From: Streptococcus azizii
GTDB taxonomy: Bacteria; Bacillota; Bacilli; Lactobacillales; Streptococcaceae
Direction of reading: 5' to 3'
DNA: 64,000 nucleotides
Assembly (NCBI RefSeq): GCF_001984715.1
Contig: NZ_MSPR01000005.1
Coordinates: 1-64,000 of the forward strand
Below are positions 18,730-27,763 of the stretch, piece after piece. The position numbers and the translations under genes were made by a program. Under the pieces are notes generated by a model, which saw only the letters and a list, made by a program, of their open reading frames with translations, made no database searches and was not told where the DNA came from. How positions within the stretch are numbered: position 1 is the first letter of the stretch; each line of letters starts with the position of its first letter.

Positions 18730-19189
18730 TTTTCAATTCCCCAAGAAAAACAGCATTGTTTGATTGGAAGGAGTCATAATTTTTCTGCCGACTGGTGTTG
18801 ATGACGCTCACCAAATCATCCGTATCCAAACAAGCCTCAATCAGATTTAAATCCGAAAACATGGAGACTATTTGAAGTTGATGGTCGTCCACATGCTCTC
18901 CATACTGGCTCAGTCGGGGAAGCGCAATGACCTTCTTCCCCTTTTTTAAGGCACTGATGATGGCCCCTGTTCCCCCATGACAAATGACCAGATCTGATTG
19001 GCTGATATAGTCATCAAACTGTTCTTTTGCCACAAACTCTAGCGTCTGAAAACTCTCTGGTATGTAATCACTGTACCCCACCTGTGCTACAATCTCTTCT
19101 TGAATGGCTCCACCTTTCTTTGCTTCATCGATAGCCTTTAACAAACGATTAAACTGAAATTTCTGAGAGCCTAGTACGATAAATATCAT
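18701..19189 (-). CDS. Alg13-like glycosyltransferase subunit (Cps14G/EpsF type)
   Basis: A 162-residue catalytic-half protein: MIFIVLGSQKFQFNRLLKAID at the start and DLVICHGGTGAIISALKKGKKVIALPR for UDP-sugar binding, the hallmark of the MurG/Alg13 C-terminal domain. I start at the ATG 19187-19189 with GAGG six bases upstream; longer in-frame reading into the upstream gene adds nothing conserved. It should pair with the adjacent Alg14-like protein at the membrane. In pneumococcal serotype 14 the equivalent pair adds beta-1,4-galactose to lipid-linked glucose; the same second-sugar step is likely here but the sugar is inferred. Confidence 0.88.
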   Translation of the reverse strand: MIFIVLGSQKFQFNRLLKAIDEAKKGGAIQEEIVAQVGYSDYIPESFQTLEFVAKEQFDDYISQSDLVICHGGTGAIISALKKGKKVIALPRLSQYGEHVDDHQLQIVSMFSDLNLIEACLDTDDLVSVINTSRQKNYDSFQSNNAVFLGELKNDIEKITKP

Positions 19190-19203
19190 GCGCTTCCTCT
19201 CTA

Positions 19204-19659
19204 CTAATAAATACCACCAACACACTTGGCTTTCGGATAAATCTTCAACATCTCTGGCCACTGTACATAAAAAACATCTGCAATCTTATACATGACTTTA
19301 CCCGTTAGGGTAGCGGAATTTACCTTCGCAAAAGATTCGATATAAATGACCTTTCTACCACATGCCTTGGCAAATAGACAAAGGGGGAGCGTAGACAAGA
19401 CACCTGTTGAAACGATAAGGTTTGGCCTTTCCTTCATGAGGATATAAAGAGAGAAGAGAACATTATAGAATAGAGGGAAAATGAACAGTAGATTTTGACG
19501 ATTCACCTGCTTGGTAAAATAGATTGGACATAGTTCAAATTGATGATTATACAATGTTTTTTCTGTTACAACCACGCTATCATAGTCCCCAAACAAACCT
19601 TTCAACATGAGCAGCTGTTCAAAATGTCCCCCAGATGATGAAGTAAAACAAACTTTCAT
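19204..19659 (-). CDS. Alg14-like membrane partner of the Alg13-type transferase (Cps14F type)
   Basis: A 151-residue protein with the Alg14 start MKVCFTSSSGGHFEQLLML, a hydrophobic segment near 57-75 (LLFIFPLFYNVLFSLYIL) and PNLIVSTGVLSTLPLCLFAK. The family anchors and activates the separate catalytic Alg13-like subunit, whose gene follows by 14 bp. Upstream lies 1.3 kb of repeats with no gene, so the distal half of the capsule operon depends on read-through or on a promoter I cannot see. GGAGG precedes the ATG. Confidence 0.88.
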   Translation of the reverse strand: MKVCFTSSSGGHFEQLLMLKGLFGDYDSVVVTEKTLYNHQFELCPIYFTKQVNRQNLLFIFPLFYNVLFSLYILMKERPNLIVSTGVLSTLPLCLFAKACGRKVIYIESFAKVNSATLTGKVMYKIADVFYVQWPEMLKIYPKAKCVGGIY

Positions 19660-19674
19660 ACAATGACCTCCTTT

Positions 19675-20596
19675 ACACTAAGATACAAAGGGCGTTTGAT
19701 ACGAGTAATACTCGTTTTATTTCCAACCTTCAACAGTCTATTCCCAGACTGTTGAAGCAACTCCTAGACAAAATAGACAATCGAAGCAGGTTGTCTTGCA
19801 ACCAATGAGATAATCTAGCCTCGCTTTCCTGTTTCTTAGCTCGGGCTTCTGTGGTCACTTTTGCATTTCTAGGTGACCAGCTGAAACAGTTCACCGAACT
19901 GTTTCACTCCACTGGATTAGTTTTATTACCAGTGAGTTGTAGCTCGAGTTCAATTACAAGATACAAAGGGCGTTTGACACGAGTTGCACTCGTTCTATTT
20001 CTAACCTTCAACAGTCTATTCCCTAGACTGGTTGACACGAGTTGCACTCGTTTTATTTCCAACCTTCAACAGTCTATCCCTAGACTGTTGAAGCGAGCAA
20101 AGCAAAAATAGGAAATGCGACGAAGAAACTAGAGTTTCTAGGAGTATTTATCTTTTTTGCACAGCTCGTAGCCCGTGTTCAATTAAGATGTGAGGACGTT
20201 AAGAAAATGTAAAGAAAAATAGGGAATTGGGCAGGTGACTCAGGTCATCAAGCCAATTCATCCCCTAAAGGGATTCTCAGCTGTAATTGGCTAAAGCCAA
20301 AACAGCTGCCTATCTTTTTTCTAACATTTTTAGTCCGAACTCAATTCCACAAGATACAAAGCCCGTTAAGAACTCAAAGCGAAAATAGGAAATACGACGA
20401 AGAAACTGGGGGTTCTAGGAGTATTTATCTTTTTCGCACAGAGTTTAGGGCGTGTTCAATTCCACAAGATACAAAGCCCGTGAAAAACTCAAAGCGAAAA
20501 TAGGAAATCTGACGAGTGAAAAGCTCCAGTGGAGGTTTTCAGCCTATTTCTTAAATTATGAAGGAACAATGTCCTATCTTCGTTTTTAGGCTCAGG
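19675..20596. repeat. Mosaic of hairpin-forming intergenic repeat units inside the capsule operon
   Basis: Several units lie end to end. One (about 20187-20345) has arms AAAATGTAAAGAAAAATAGG and CCTATCTTTTTTCTAACATT, which can pair; the next (about 20347-20462) has AACTCAAAGCGAAAATAG and ATCTTTTTCGCACAGAGTT, which also pair but with different bases. Unit ends recur as AAGATACAAAGCCCGT and GTTCAATTCC. A short duplicated block (GTTGACACGAGTTGCACTCG) occurs twice near 19975-20060. No coding sequence seen. Confidence 0.75.
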
Positions 20597-21020
20597 CTTC
20601 TGTGGTCACTTTCTTGTTTTTGGGTGACCAGTTGCAACAGTTTACTGAACTTCTGTGGTCACTTTCCTATTTCTAGGTGACCAGTTGAAACAGTTCACTG
20701 AACTTCTGTGGTCACTTTTGCATTTCTAGGTGACCAGTTGAAACAGTTCCCCGAACTTCTGTGGTCACTTTCCTATTTCTAGGTGACCAGTTGAAACAGT
20801 TCTCTGAACTTCTGTGGTCACTTTCGCATTTCTAGGTGACCAGTTGAAACAGTTCTCTGAACTTCTGTGGTCACTTTCTTGTTTTTGGGTGACCAGTTGA
20901 AACAGTTCCCCGAACTTCTGTGGTCACTTTCCTATTTCTAGGTGACCAGTTGAAACAGTTCACTGAACTTCTGTGGTCACTTTCTTGTTTTTGGGTGACC
21001 AGTTGCAACAGTTCCCCGAA
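20597..21020. repeat. Eight tandem copies of a 53-bp repeat
   Basis: Eight head-to-tail units of 53 bp, each CTTCTGTGGTCACTTT..., then TAGGTGACCAGTTGAAACAG, then TTCNCTGAA. They differ by only a few bases, mainly in the TTTC-CTATTTC/TTGTTTTTG core and in CACTG/CCCCG/CTCTG. Each unit holds the pair GGTCAC/GTGACC. The right end enters the 3' end of the glycosyltransferase gene at 20977. Single copies of the unit occur in other gaps of the window. There are no unique spacers, so this is not a CRISPR array. Confidence 0.92.
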
Positions 21021-22227
21021 CTGTTGCAATCCCCAAGGTTTTCATGATATTGTGATAGAATCTTTTCTCATTAAACCTACTCTCCGCCTCGGCTTGAGCC
21101 TGCAGTGCCTTTTCTTTCCAGACTGTAGGATGGTCTAATACCTCGTCAATAGCTCGTGCCAAGTCTGCAGATAGGTCCTGGCTCACTTCTATCAATATAC
21201 TATAGGCAGGATTGGTTGATTCTGGGATGCCCCCTTGATTCGTCGTGATTAAGGGGGTTCCTGATAACTGTGCCTCTATCATTGTCAGACCTAGGGGTTC
21301 CTCCCAGATAGAGGGCAGGACAACTACATCAGCGAGTGCATAGTATTTGCCTAGCTCTTCATTCGCTACAAAGCCTGTGGTATGGATTCTAGAGTTGGAG
21401 GCAACTACTGCTGCCACCTCTTTTTCAAAAGGCGTGACAGTAGCCATCCCAAACGAACTGGCTCCGACCAATAGTAAATGGGCAGCCGTATTTTCTAGCT
21501 TCTGAAAGGCCTGGAGAAGTTCCCAAACCCCTTTTTTGGGCATCATCCGTCCTACAAATAAGATGATTGGAGCATTCGCTGGAATCTGATAACGGGATGC
21601 CAATTCTTCTTTCTCCTCAGCAGAGAGCGCTACGTCAAACTGCTCGGTAGCTACACCATTATGCACCACTTGAATCGGCACAGTCTCTCCAAAACATGCC
21701 CGAATATTTTCTTCTAAATAATGGCTGATACTGATAACACCTGCTAATGCTATGGAAGGGTTCACTTTTCGAGCCTGACTATTATGCGTATGGAAATAGA
21801 CTTTTCCCCGATACTTCTCCCCTAGCTCTCTCTCCTCAAAGAGGCTACATAGATAGGGAGCGTTTTGAATGCAGATGATGTCATAATCCTGCTCCAGTAA
21901 TAATTGTCTCGTCTTTCTTGCACTCATAATCTGCCAAAGATAATTTTTTTGCCACAAATCCTTGTCACCTTTGATCAGGCGGAGAAAAGAAGTGATACCC
22001 CTATCTATAAGGTCAAGCAAGGGTGGTCTTTTTAGCCATTGAAAGCGGACATTGGGATAGTCTTGAGAGGCTGCAATAGCCAGATCGTCAGCAAGTGAAA
22101 AAATAGTTACTTCTACAGCAGCATCCTCATTGGCAGCCTTCACGATACTCTCTATCAGGGTCTCTACTGCTCCTCCTCTCACTGCGGGAATCGGAAACAA
22201 GTAGGAATTTAAAATCGCAATCTTCAT
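20977..22227 (-). CDS. Family 4 glycosyltransferase with repeat-encoded C-terminus
   Basis: A 416-residue GT-B enzyme: MKIAILNSYLFPIPAVRGGAV at the N-terminus, FHTHNSQ, the donor-site FVGRMMPKKGV, and the E-x7-E motif EEPLGLTMIE (E310, E318). It should add a sugar to the capsule repeat unit; donor unknown. I start at ATG 22225-22227, with GAGGG about ten bases upstream, rather than the ATG 11 codons earlier, which lies at the edge of a BOX-like repeat. The last 14 or so residues and the stop codon are supplied by the 53-bp repeat array, so the original 3' end has been replaced. It is isolated from both neighbours by more than 1 kb of repeats. Confidence 0.87.
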   Translation of the reverse strand: MKIAILNSYLFPIPAVRGGAVETLIESIVKAANEDAAVEVTIFSLADDLAIAASQDYPNVRFQWLKRPPLLDLIDRGITSFLRLIKGDKDLWQKNYLWQIMSARKTRQLLLEQDYDIICIQNAPYLCSLFEERELGEKYRGKVYFHTHNSQARKVNPSIALAGVISISHYLEENIRACFGETVPIQVVHNGVATEQFDVALSAEEKEELASRYQIPANAPIILFVGRMMPKKGVWELLQAFQKLENTAAHLLLVGASSFGMATVTPFEKEVAAVVASNSRIHTTGFVANEELGKYYALADVVVLPSIWEEPLGLTMIEAQLSGTPLITTNQGGIPESTNPAYSILIEVSQDLSADLARAIDEVLDHPTVWKEKALQAQAEAESRFNEKRFYHNIMKTLGIATVRGTVATGHPKTRK

Positions 22228-22261
22228 TAGGGTATTCCCTCTACCTTTATCGTTATTCATA

Positions 22262-23515
22262 CTCTTCGGAAATCAAACGGATACTTCATCAAGAGTCTCG
22301 GTGGATTGAAACAGTTCAGTGAACTGTTGCAACTGGTCACCCAAAAACATGAAAGTGACCATAGAAGCCTGAGCTAGGAAACAGAAAAGCGAGGCTAGAT
22401 TAACTTATTGGTTGCAAAACAACCTGCTTCGATTGCCTATTTTGTCTAGGAGTTGCTTCAACAGTCTAGGGATAGACTGTTGAAGGTTGGAAATAGAACG
22501 AGCATTGCTCGTGTCAAACATCCTCACATCTTGTGTAATTGAGTTCAGCCTAAAACCTCGGAAAAAAGATAGGCAGATGTTTTGGCTTTAGCCAATTACA
22601 GATGAGAATCCCTTGGGGATAGGCAGCTGTTTCAGCTTTAGCTGATTACAGATGAGATTGCAACAGTTCAGTGAACTGTTGCAACTGGTCACCTAGAAAT
22701 AGGAAAGTGACCACAGAAGCTCGGGGAACTGTTTCAACTGGTCACCCAAAAACAAGAAAGTGACCATAGAAGCCTGAGCTAGGAAACAGAAAAGCGAGGC
22801 TAGATTAACTTATTGGTTGCAAAACAACCTGCTTCGATTGTCTATTTTGTCTAGGAGTTGCTTCAACAGTCTAGGGATAGACTGTTGAAGGTTGGAAATA
22901 GAACGAGTGCAACTCGTGTCTAACGCTCTCGTATCTTATGTAACTGAGTTCAGCCTAAAACCTCGAAAAAAAGATAGGCAGCTGTTTCAGCTTTAGCTGA
23001 TTACAGATGAGATTGCAACAGTTCGGGGAACTGTTGCAACTGGTCACCCCAAAACATGAAAGTGACCATAGAAGCCTGAGCTAAGAAATCGGAAAGCGAG
23101 GATAGATTAACTCATTGGTTGCAAGGCAACCCGCTTCGATTGTCTATTTTGTCTAGGAGTTGCTTCAACAGTCTAGGAATAGACTGTTGAAGGTTGGAAA
23201 TAGAACGAGCATTGCTCGTGTCAAACGTCCTCACATCTTGTGTAATTGAGTTCAGCCTAAAACCTCGGAAAAAAGATAGGCTTTCTTGTGTTCATCGAAC
23301 ACTGCGGCAGCCTCCTATTTTTCAGTCGGTTTTTTAACGGCTTCACATCTTGTGTAATTGAGTTCAGCCTAAAACCTCGGAAAAAAGATAGACTTTCTTA
23401 TGTTCATCGAACACGTCGTCAATCTCCTATTTTTCAGTCGGTTTTTTAACAGCTTCACATCTTGATGAGTGAAGCCCTCCAGCGGAGTTTGCTACTCGTC
23501 AAGTCTTGCCTGCTG
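22262..23515. repeat. 1.25-kb repeat mosaic between ugd and the next glycosyltransferase
   Basis: Three near-identical long blocks (about 22310-22560, 22740-22960, 23015-23260) share ACAGTCTAGGGATAGACTGT, the GCAACCAATAAGTTAATC/CCTCGCTTT segment and an end at CACATCTTGTGTAATTGAG. Two compact 117-bp hairpin units follow (about 23235-23350 and 23345-23465), with arms AAAAACCGACTGAAAAATAG and TATCTTTTTTCCGAGGTTTT on the minus strand. No open reading frame of interest. Confidence 0.8.
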
Positions 23516-23522
23516 TCCCTCG

Positions 23523-24740
23523 CTAATCTCTGTTAAAAATATCTTTCGTATAGACTTTTTCTTTGACCGCATCGAGTTCCTTTACATAGCGATTGGCTAC
23601 GATTAGGTCCGACTGTTCACAGAAGACATCAAAGTCTGTTGTTACAGGAAGGTCGTTCCACCTATGCCCCTCTATCTGGGGTTCAAAAATCAGCATGCGT
23701 ACATTTTGTTTCTTGAGTCTATCAATAATCCCTTGAATCGAGCTTTCCCTAAAATTATCGGAATGAGATTTCATCACCAGTCGGTAAATTCCTACTATAG
23801 CAGTCTTCTCTTGTCCAGCTAACTGCTCTAAGACACGCTCGGCTATAAAATCCTTCCTCGTCGTATTTGAATCGACGATTGCCTTCATCAGCTCTTGCGG
23901 AATAGACTCATAATTGGCTAAGAGCTGTTTGGTATCTTTAGGAAGACAGTAGCCCCCATAGCCAAAAGAGGGATTATTATAGTAGTTTCCAATTCTTGGG
24001 TCGAGCGCTACTCCATCAATGATGGATTTGGTATCCAGCCCATTCACCTCTGCATAGGTGTCTAGTTCATTAAAGAAGCTGATACGCATCGCTAGATAGG
24101 TATTTGAAAATAACTTGACGGCTTCGGCTTCTGCATCAGACATCATCAAAATAGGACTATCTTTTTTATAGGTGCATGTTCGCAACATATCAATCAGTAT
24201 GGCCAGGCGCTCTTTTATGACGTCATCATTTTGGTCAAAACCAAAAATAATACGGCTAGGGTACAGATTATCATACAAGGCCTTTGTCTCGCGTAAAAAC
24301 TCTGGACTAAAGACAAGGTGGGCTGTTGGATACTGTTCACGCATCCGTTTGGTAAATCCTACTGCTACCGTTGACTTTACCACAATCACAGCGTTCGGGC
24401 GATAGTGTAACACCTGTTCAATCGTCGCTTCTACAGAGCTTGTGTCAAAAGAGGCTAACTCTGTATCATAATTAGTAGGGGTTGCAATGATGACCAAATC
24501 TGCCCTTGAATAGGCAACTGACGCATCTACGGTCGCAACCAACTGTAAGTCCTTTTCTGCGAAAAATGCTCCTATCTCCCTATCTTCAATCGGTGATATT
24601 CGGTCATTGATCAGCGAAACACGTTTCGCATCAATATCAAGAGCATGGATAGGATAGTGCTGGCTTAGCATCGTAGCAAGGCTCAGACCAACATATCCCA
24701 GTCCAACAACTGTTATGGACAACGATTTACTTGCTGTCAC
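23523..24740 (-). CDS. ugd: UDP-glucose 6-dehydrogenase
   Basis: A 405-residue enzyme that oxidises UDP-glucose to UDP-glucuronate with two NAD+. Visible are the Rossmann motif VVGLGYVG near the N-terminus, KSTVAVGFT, FSPEFLRE, and the catalytic Cys in FGYGGYCLPKDT (C265). I prefer the GTG at 24738-24740, preceded by GGAGGAGACAAT, to an ATG 13 codons upstream with a poor site. Its presence predicts glucuronic acid (or a UDP-GlcA-derived sugar) in the capsule. Length fits the Cap3A/HasB-type family. The 1.25-kb repeat gap downstream and 0.35-kb gap upstream leave it as a single gene within the operon. Confidence 0.93.
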   Translation of the reverse strand: MTASKSLSITVVGLGYVGLSLATMLSQHYPIHALDIDAKRVSLINDRISPIEDREIGAFFAEKDLQLVATVDASVAYSRADLVIIATPTNYDTELASFDTSSVEATIEQVLHYRPNAVIVVKSTVAVGFTKRMREQYPTAHLVFSPEFLRETKALYDNLYPSRIIFGFDQNDDVIKERLAILIDMLRTCTYKKDSPILMMSDAEAEAVKLFSNTYLAMRISFFNELDTYAEVNGLDTKSIIDGVALDPRIGNYYNNPSFGYGGYCLPKDTKQLLANYESIPQELMKAIVDSNTTRKDFIAERVLEQLAGQEKTAIVGIYRLVMKSHSDNFRESSIQGIIDRLKKQNVRMLIFEPQIEGHRWNDLPVTTDFDVFCEQSDLIVANRYVKELDAVKEKVYTKDIFNRD

Positions 24741-24780
24741 ATTGTCTCCTCCTCTTCTATTTTCATTTGATGTAGTCATT

Positions 24781-25093
24781 TATACTCTTTAAAAATCAAA
24801 AGGATACGTCGTCAAGAATCTAATGACTGTTGACCAAGCCTCTCGCTATTGACACGAGTTGCCCTCGTTTCATCTCCAACAAGTAAACGAAAAGACTGTA
24901 CTCTAGCTAAGAGTTGCCCATCAGCACAGAAATGTCGTGCTGTGGCTACCTGCTCCTTCGACTCTGTTTGTTCCTACTAGACAGCTCGCATTATCCGCCA
25001 ATAAAAATCTAACAGCAAACCAGAAAGCTATCCATAGGGTGACGTAACCATCGTGAAGTAGGTAAAGCGACGCTTGAGCTGGTTTGAAGAGTA
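24781..25093. repeat. BOX-like repeat region between cpsE and ugd
   Basis: Left end TATACTCTTTAAAAATCAAA and right end (minus strand) ATACTCTTCAAACCAGCTC followed by AAGCGTCGCTTTACCTACTT resemble the conserved ends of pneumococcal BOX elements as I recall them. A GTTGACACGAGTTGC-type fragment shared with other gaps is also present. I see no gene. Confidence 0.6.
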
Positions 25094-26461
25094 TTATTTT
25101 GCACCATCTCTCTTCCAGACTACCTTTAGCGTTTTTAGCAGTATCTTGAAATCCAGCCAGATTGTCCAATTATCGAGGTACTGTAGATCCAGCTTGACAA
25201 CCTCATCAAAATCCGTTATATTACTGCGCCCACTAATTTGCCACAGACCTGTAAGCCCTGGCCTACAACTCAAGCGACGCTTCTGCTCCAGGGTGTACTG
25301 ACGGTACTCGTCCTTGGTGGGTGGACGTGGTCCGACCAGGCTCATCTCCCCTTTCAAAACGTTATAAAATTGTGGCAGTTCATCCAGACTCGTTTTGCGG
25401 ATAAAATGACCGATGGGAGTTATTCTTGGATCATCATCCATCTTGAACAGGGGACCTGTCATCACATTATAGTGAAGGAGGTCCTCTTTTTGTTTTTCTG
25501 CATCAACAGACATGGAGCGAAACTTGTATAAATCAAACACCCGTCCATTTCGTCCTATCCGCTCTTGCTTAAAAATAGCAGGTCCGCCATCTCTTTTGAT
25601 TTTAGGAGCGAGAAATAGATAGGCTATTGCACAGATGAAGAGTCCTAGTAGGCTCCCGCCAATATCCAAGAGACGCTTGGCTAAAAGATGGCGATAGTGA
25701 CGACCATTCGCAGAGAGGGAGAGGGTATTTAGCTTTCCAAATTTTCCTAGTTCTGTTTTGTCAGTATAACGATTGCATTCATTTAGCACAACATGAACAT
25801 CTAGTCCCATCTTCTCAAACTGAAGAATGTAGTCGTAAATGGGATAGTCAATGGAAAGATTGACCAATACCTCATCTACAGTGGCACTTGCCAGATAGGA
25901 AAATAAGTTCTCTTTTGTGATAGATACGATTCCCTCATGATGGCTGATGCCATCCATCGTTGCAATCGCAACAATATCACCATACTGTTTGAAGGAGTGA
26001 GTAAGCGTTTGGACAGTATCACTCACCCGCTCGATAGTCGTCACGACAAGTAGTTTACGACTTCCTTTTCTGATTTTCAAATATAAAAAGTAACCATTTT
26101 TTAGACAGGTACTAAGGATATAAAAACAAGCTGCATTGGCCAGTTCAAAATAGAACATCCCTCTATAAGAAATCGTAAAGACATCCCTTAGCAAGATAGA
26201 TGTAGCGGTAATCAATATCGTGTGCCATAAACTGTATTTTAAGATTTGAATCCCTTCATTGACACAATCCCTTTGAAGAAAACTCTCACTATAACAACTA
26301 ATGTTCCACGCTATAATATGCAAAGAACATAGCACGATAATACTACTGTTTGTAATGAACACTGTTGGCATTTTACTGATGTAAGTAGCAATTTGAAAGG
26401 TAATTACCAGTTGAAGCATTACAAGTAGTAATAGATAACGGATTTTTTCTCTCTCAGCCAT
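25094..26461 (-). CDS. cpsE: Undecaprenyl-phosphate glycosyl-1-phosphate transferase (initiating)
   Basis: A 455-residue membrane protein that loads the first sugar phosphate onto undecaprenyl phosphate. The first half has four to five hydrophobic segments plus a cytoplasmic domain. The C-terminal catalytic domain (about 262-455) carries KRLLDIGGSLLGL, FKQERIGRNGRVFDLYKFRS, DELPQFYNVLKGEMSLVGPRP and RPGLTGLWQISGR, all typical of the CpsE/WbaP bacterial sugar transferase family. In streptococci with an Alg13/14-type pair the first sugar is usually glucose, which is the best inference here. It follows cpsD after a repeat-filled gap. Confidence 0.93.
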   Translation of the reverse strand: MAEREKIRYLLLLVMLQLVITFQIATYISKMPTVFITNSSIIVLCSLHIIAWNISCYSESFLQRDCVNEGIQILKYSLWHTILITATSILLRDVFTISYRGMFYFELANAACFYILSTCLKNGYFLYLKIRKGSRKLLVVTTIERVSDTVQTLTHSFKQYGDIVAIATMDGISHHEGIVSITKENLFSYLASATVDEVLVNLSIDYPIYDYILQFEKMGLDVHVVLNECNRYTDKTELGKFGKLNTLSLSANGRHYRHLLAKRLLDIGGSLLGLFICAIAYLFLAPKIKRDGGPAIFKQERIGRNGRVFDLYKFRSMSVDAEKQKEDLLHYNVMTGPLFKMDDDPRITPIGHFIRKTSLDELPQFYNVLKGEMSLVGPRPPTKDEYRQYTLEQKRRLSCRPGLTGLWQISGRSNITDFDEVVKLDLQYLDNWTIWLDFKILLKTLKVVWKRDGAK

Positions 26462-26584
26462 CTGTTTACCTTATCTGTATATTGGTGGCAAGGGCTACCA
26501 ATATGAACTCCTTTCTCACTTCTATTTTATTTATGCTATCTCTACTTCATAACGGCATCTAGTCCGTTGCTTGATACAATCTTT

Positions 26585-26931
26585 TATACTCTTTAAACAT
26601 CAAAAGGTTACTTGGTCAAGAACCTCAACTGGTCACCTAGAAACAAGAAAGTGACCATAGAAGCCCGAGCTAAGAAATCGGAAAGCGAGGATAGATTAAC
26701 TCATTGGTTGCAAGACAACCTACTTCGATTTCCTATTTTTCAATCGGTTTTTTAACGGCTTCACATCTTGTGTAATTGAGTTCAGCCTAAAACCTCGGAA
26801 AAAAGATAGGTAGCTGTTTCGGCTTTAGCCGATTACAACTAGGAATCCCTTTAGGGATAAATATCATTGGTTGCAAGACAACCTGCTTAGATTGTCTATT
26901 TTTTCTAGGAGTTGTTTAACGCTCTCGTATC
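26585..26931. repeat. Repeat mosaic directly after the cpsD stop codon
   Basis: The unit begins on the minus strand as AAGATACGAGAGCGTT, whose first base overlaps the end of the cpsD stop codon. It contains the GCAGGTTGTCTTGCAACC and GGCTAAAGCCGAAAC palindromes and ends at the BOX-like TTTTGATGTTTAAAGAGTAT. No gene seen; 26462-26584 is AT-rich spacer. Confidence 0.7.
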
Positions 26932-27615
26932 TTATATTTTTCCATATTTACCGTAGACACCATACATACCGTATTGAGCCGATTGGGGCTGGTATTTATT
27001 TAATACAACCCCTAAAAATGGCTTATGGGTCTGTTCCAGTTGTTCTTTAGCCTTGGCGAGTGTTTTTTGACGAACATTGCCAGCCGAAGTAACCAAGATA
27101 CTGGCATCGCATTGTTGCGTCACAACGATGGCATCAACGACGACACCAACAGGTGCTGTGTCTACGATGATGTAATCATAATGCTGACGCAAGATACCCA
27201 TCAACTGTGTAAAACGATCACTTTGTAATAAAGCTGCCGGATTGGGTGAGGTTGTTCCGGCTACAATGACCGATAACTGTTCCATATCCGTATCACACAA
27301 GCCCTGAGATAAATCGGCTGCTCCTACTAGATATTCGGTTAAGCCAGTAATTTTCCCCCTCGCTTTAAAGGTCCCTGTCATGACCGAATTCCGAATATCT
27401 GCATCTAATAGCAAGGTTCGGTAGCCAGCCTTGGCAAAAGAAAGAGCCAAATAGCTGGATGTCATAGACTTGCCCTCATTTGGCTCAACAGAAGTAATCA
27501 CAATCGTTTTCATATCTGCTCCACTCAGTTGGATATTGATACGCAGGGCATTATAATATTCTTCTGCTTTTTTAAACCCCTCTAATTTCTTCCTACTTAT
27601 CGTTAAAAATGGCAT
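26932..27615 (-). CDS. cpsD: Capsule tyrosine autokinase (BY-kinase)
   Basis: A 227-residue cytoplasmic protein of the CpsD/Wze family. Walker A is in SVEPNEGKS (42-50), Walker A' in LLLDAD (68-73) and Walker B in IIVDTAP (149-155). The C-terminal tail is a tyrosine cluster, YGMYGVYGKYG, the autophosphorylation site. It works with the CpsC membrane activator and is dephosphorylated by CpsB; together they tune capsule amount and chain length. Because cpsC just upstream is frameshifted, CpsD may lack its activator here. The stop codon abuts an intergenic repeat. Confidence 0.94.
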   Translation of the reverse strand: MPFLTISRKKLEGFKKAEEYYNALRINIQLSGADMKTIVITSVEPNEGKSMTSSYLALSFAKAGYRTLLLDADIRNSVMTGTFKARGKITGLTEYLVGAADLSQGLCDTDMEQLSVIVAGTTSPNPAALLQSDRFTQLMGILRQHYDYIIVDTAPVGVVVDAIVVTQQCDASILVTSAGNVRQKTLAKAKEQLEQTHKPFLGVVLNKYQPQSAQYGMYGVYGKYGKI

Positions 27616-27763
27616 AACTTCTCCTATCCTTGGTGCTGTTACCTATAAACATCTACACATACATGTGCCAGCCAGTATCCCTTGCCCATTTCATACTCCC
27701 TCATAAAATCAACCGCAGACTAGAAAGTAGAACTCAGTTCCAGTCTATTTCTTGACTAAGGTC

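Noticed and set aside
20597-21020. Possible CRISPR array
   Set aside because: The 53-bp units are directly adjacent with no unique spacers, and no cas genes are near.
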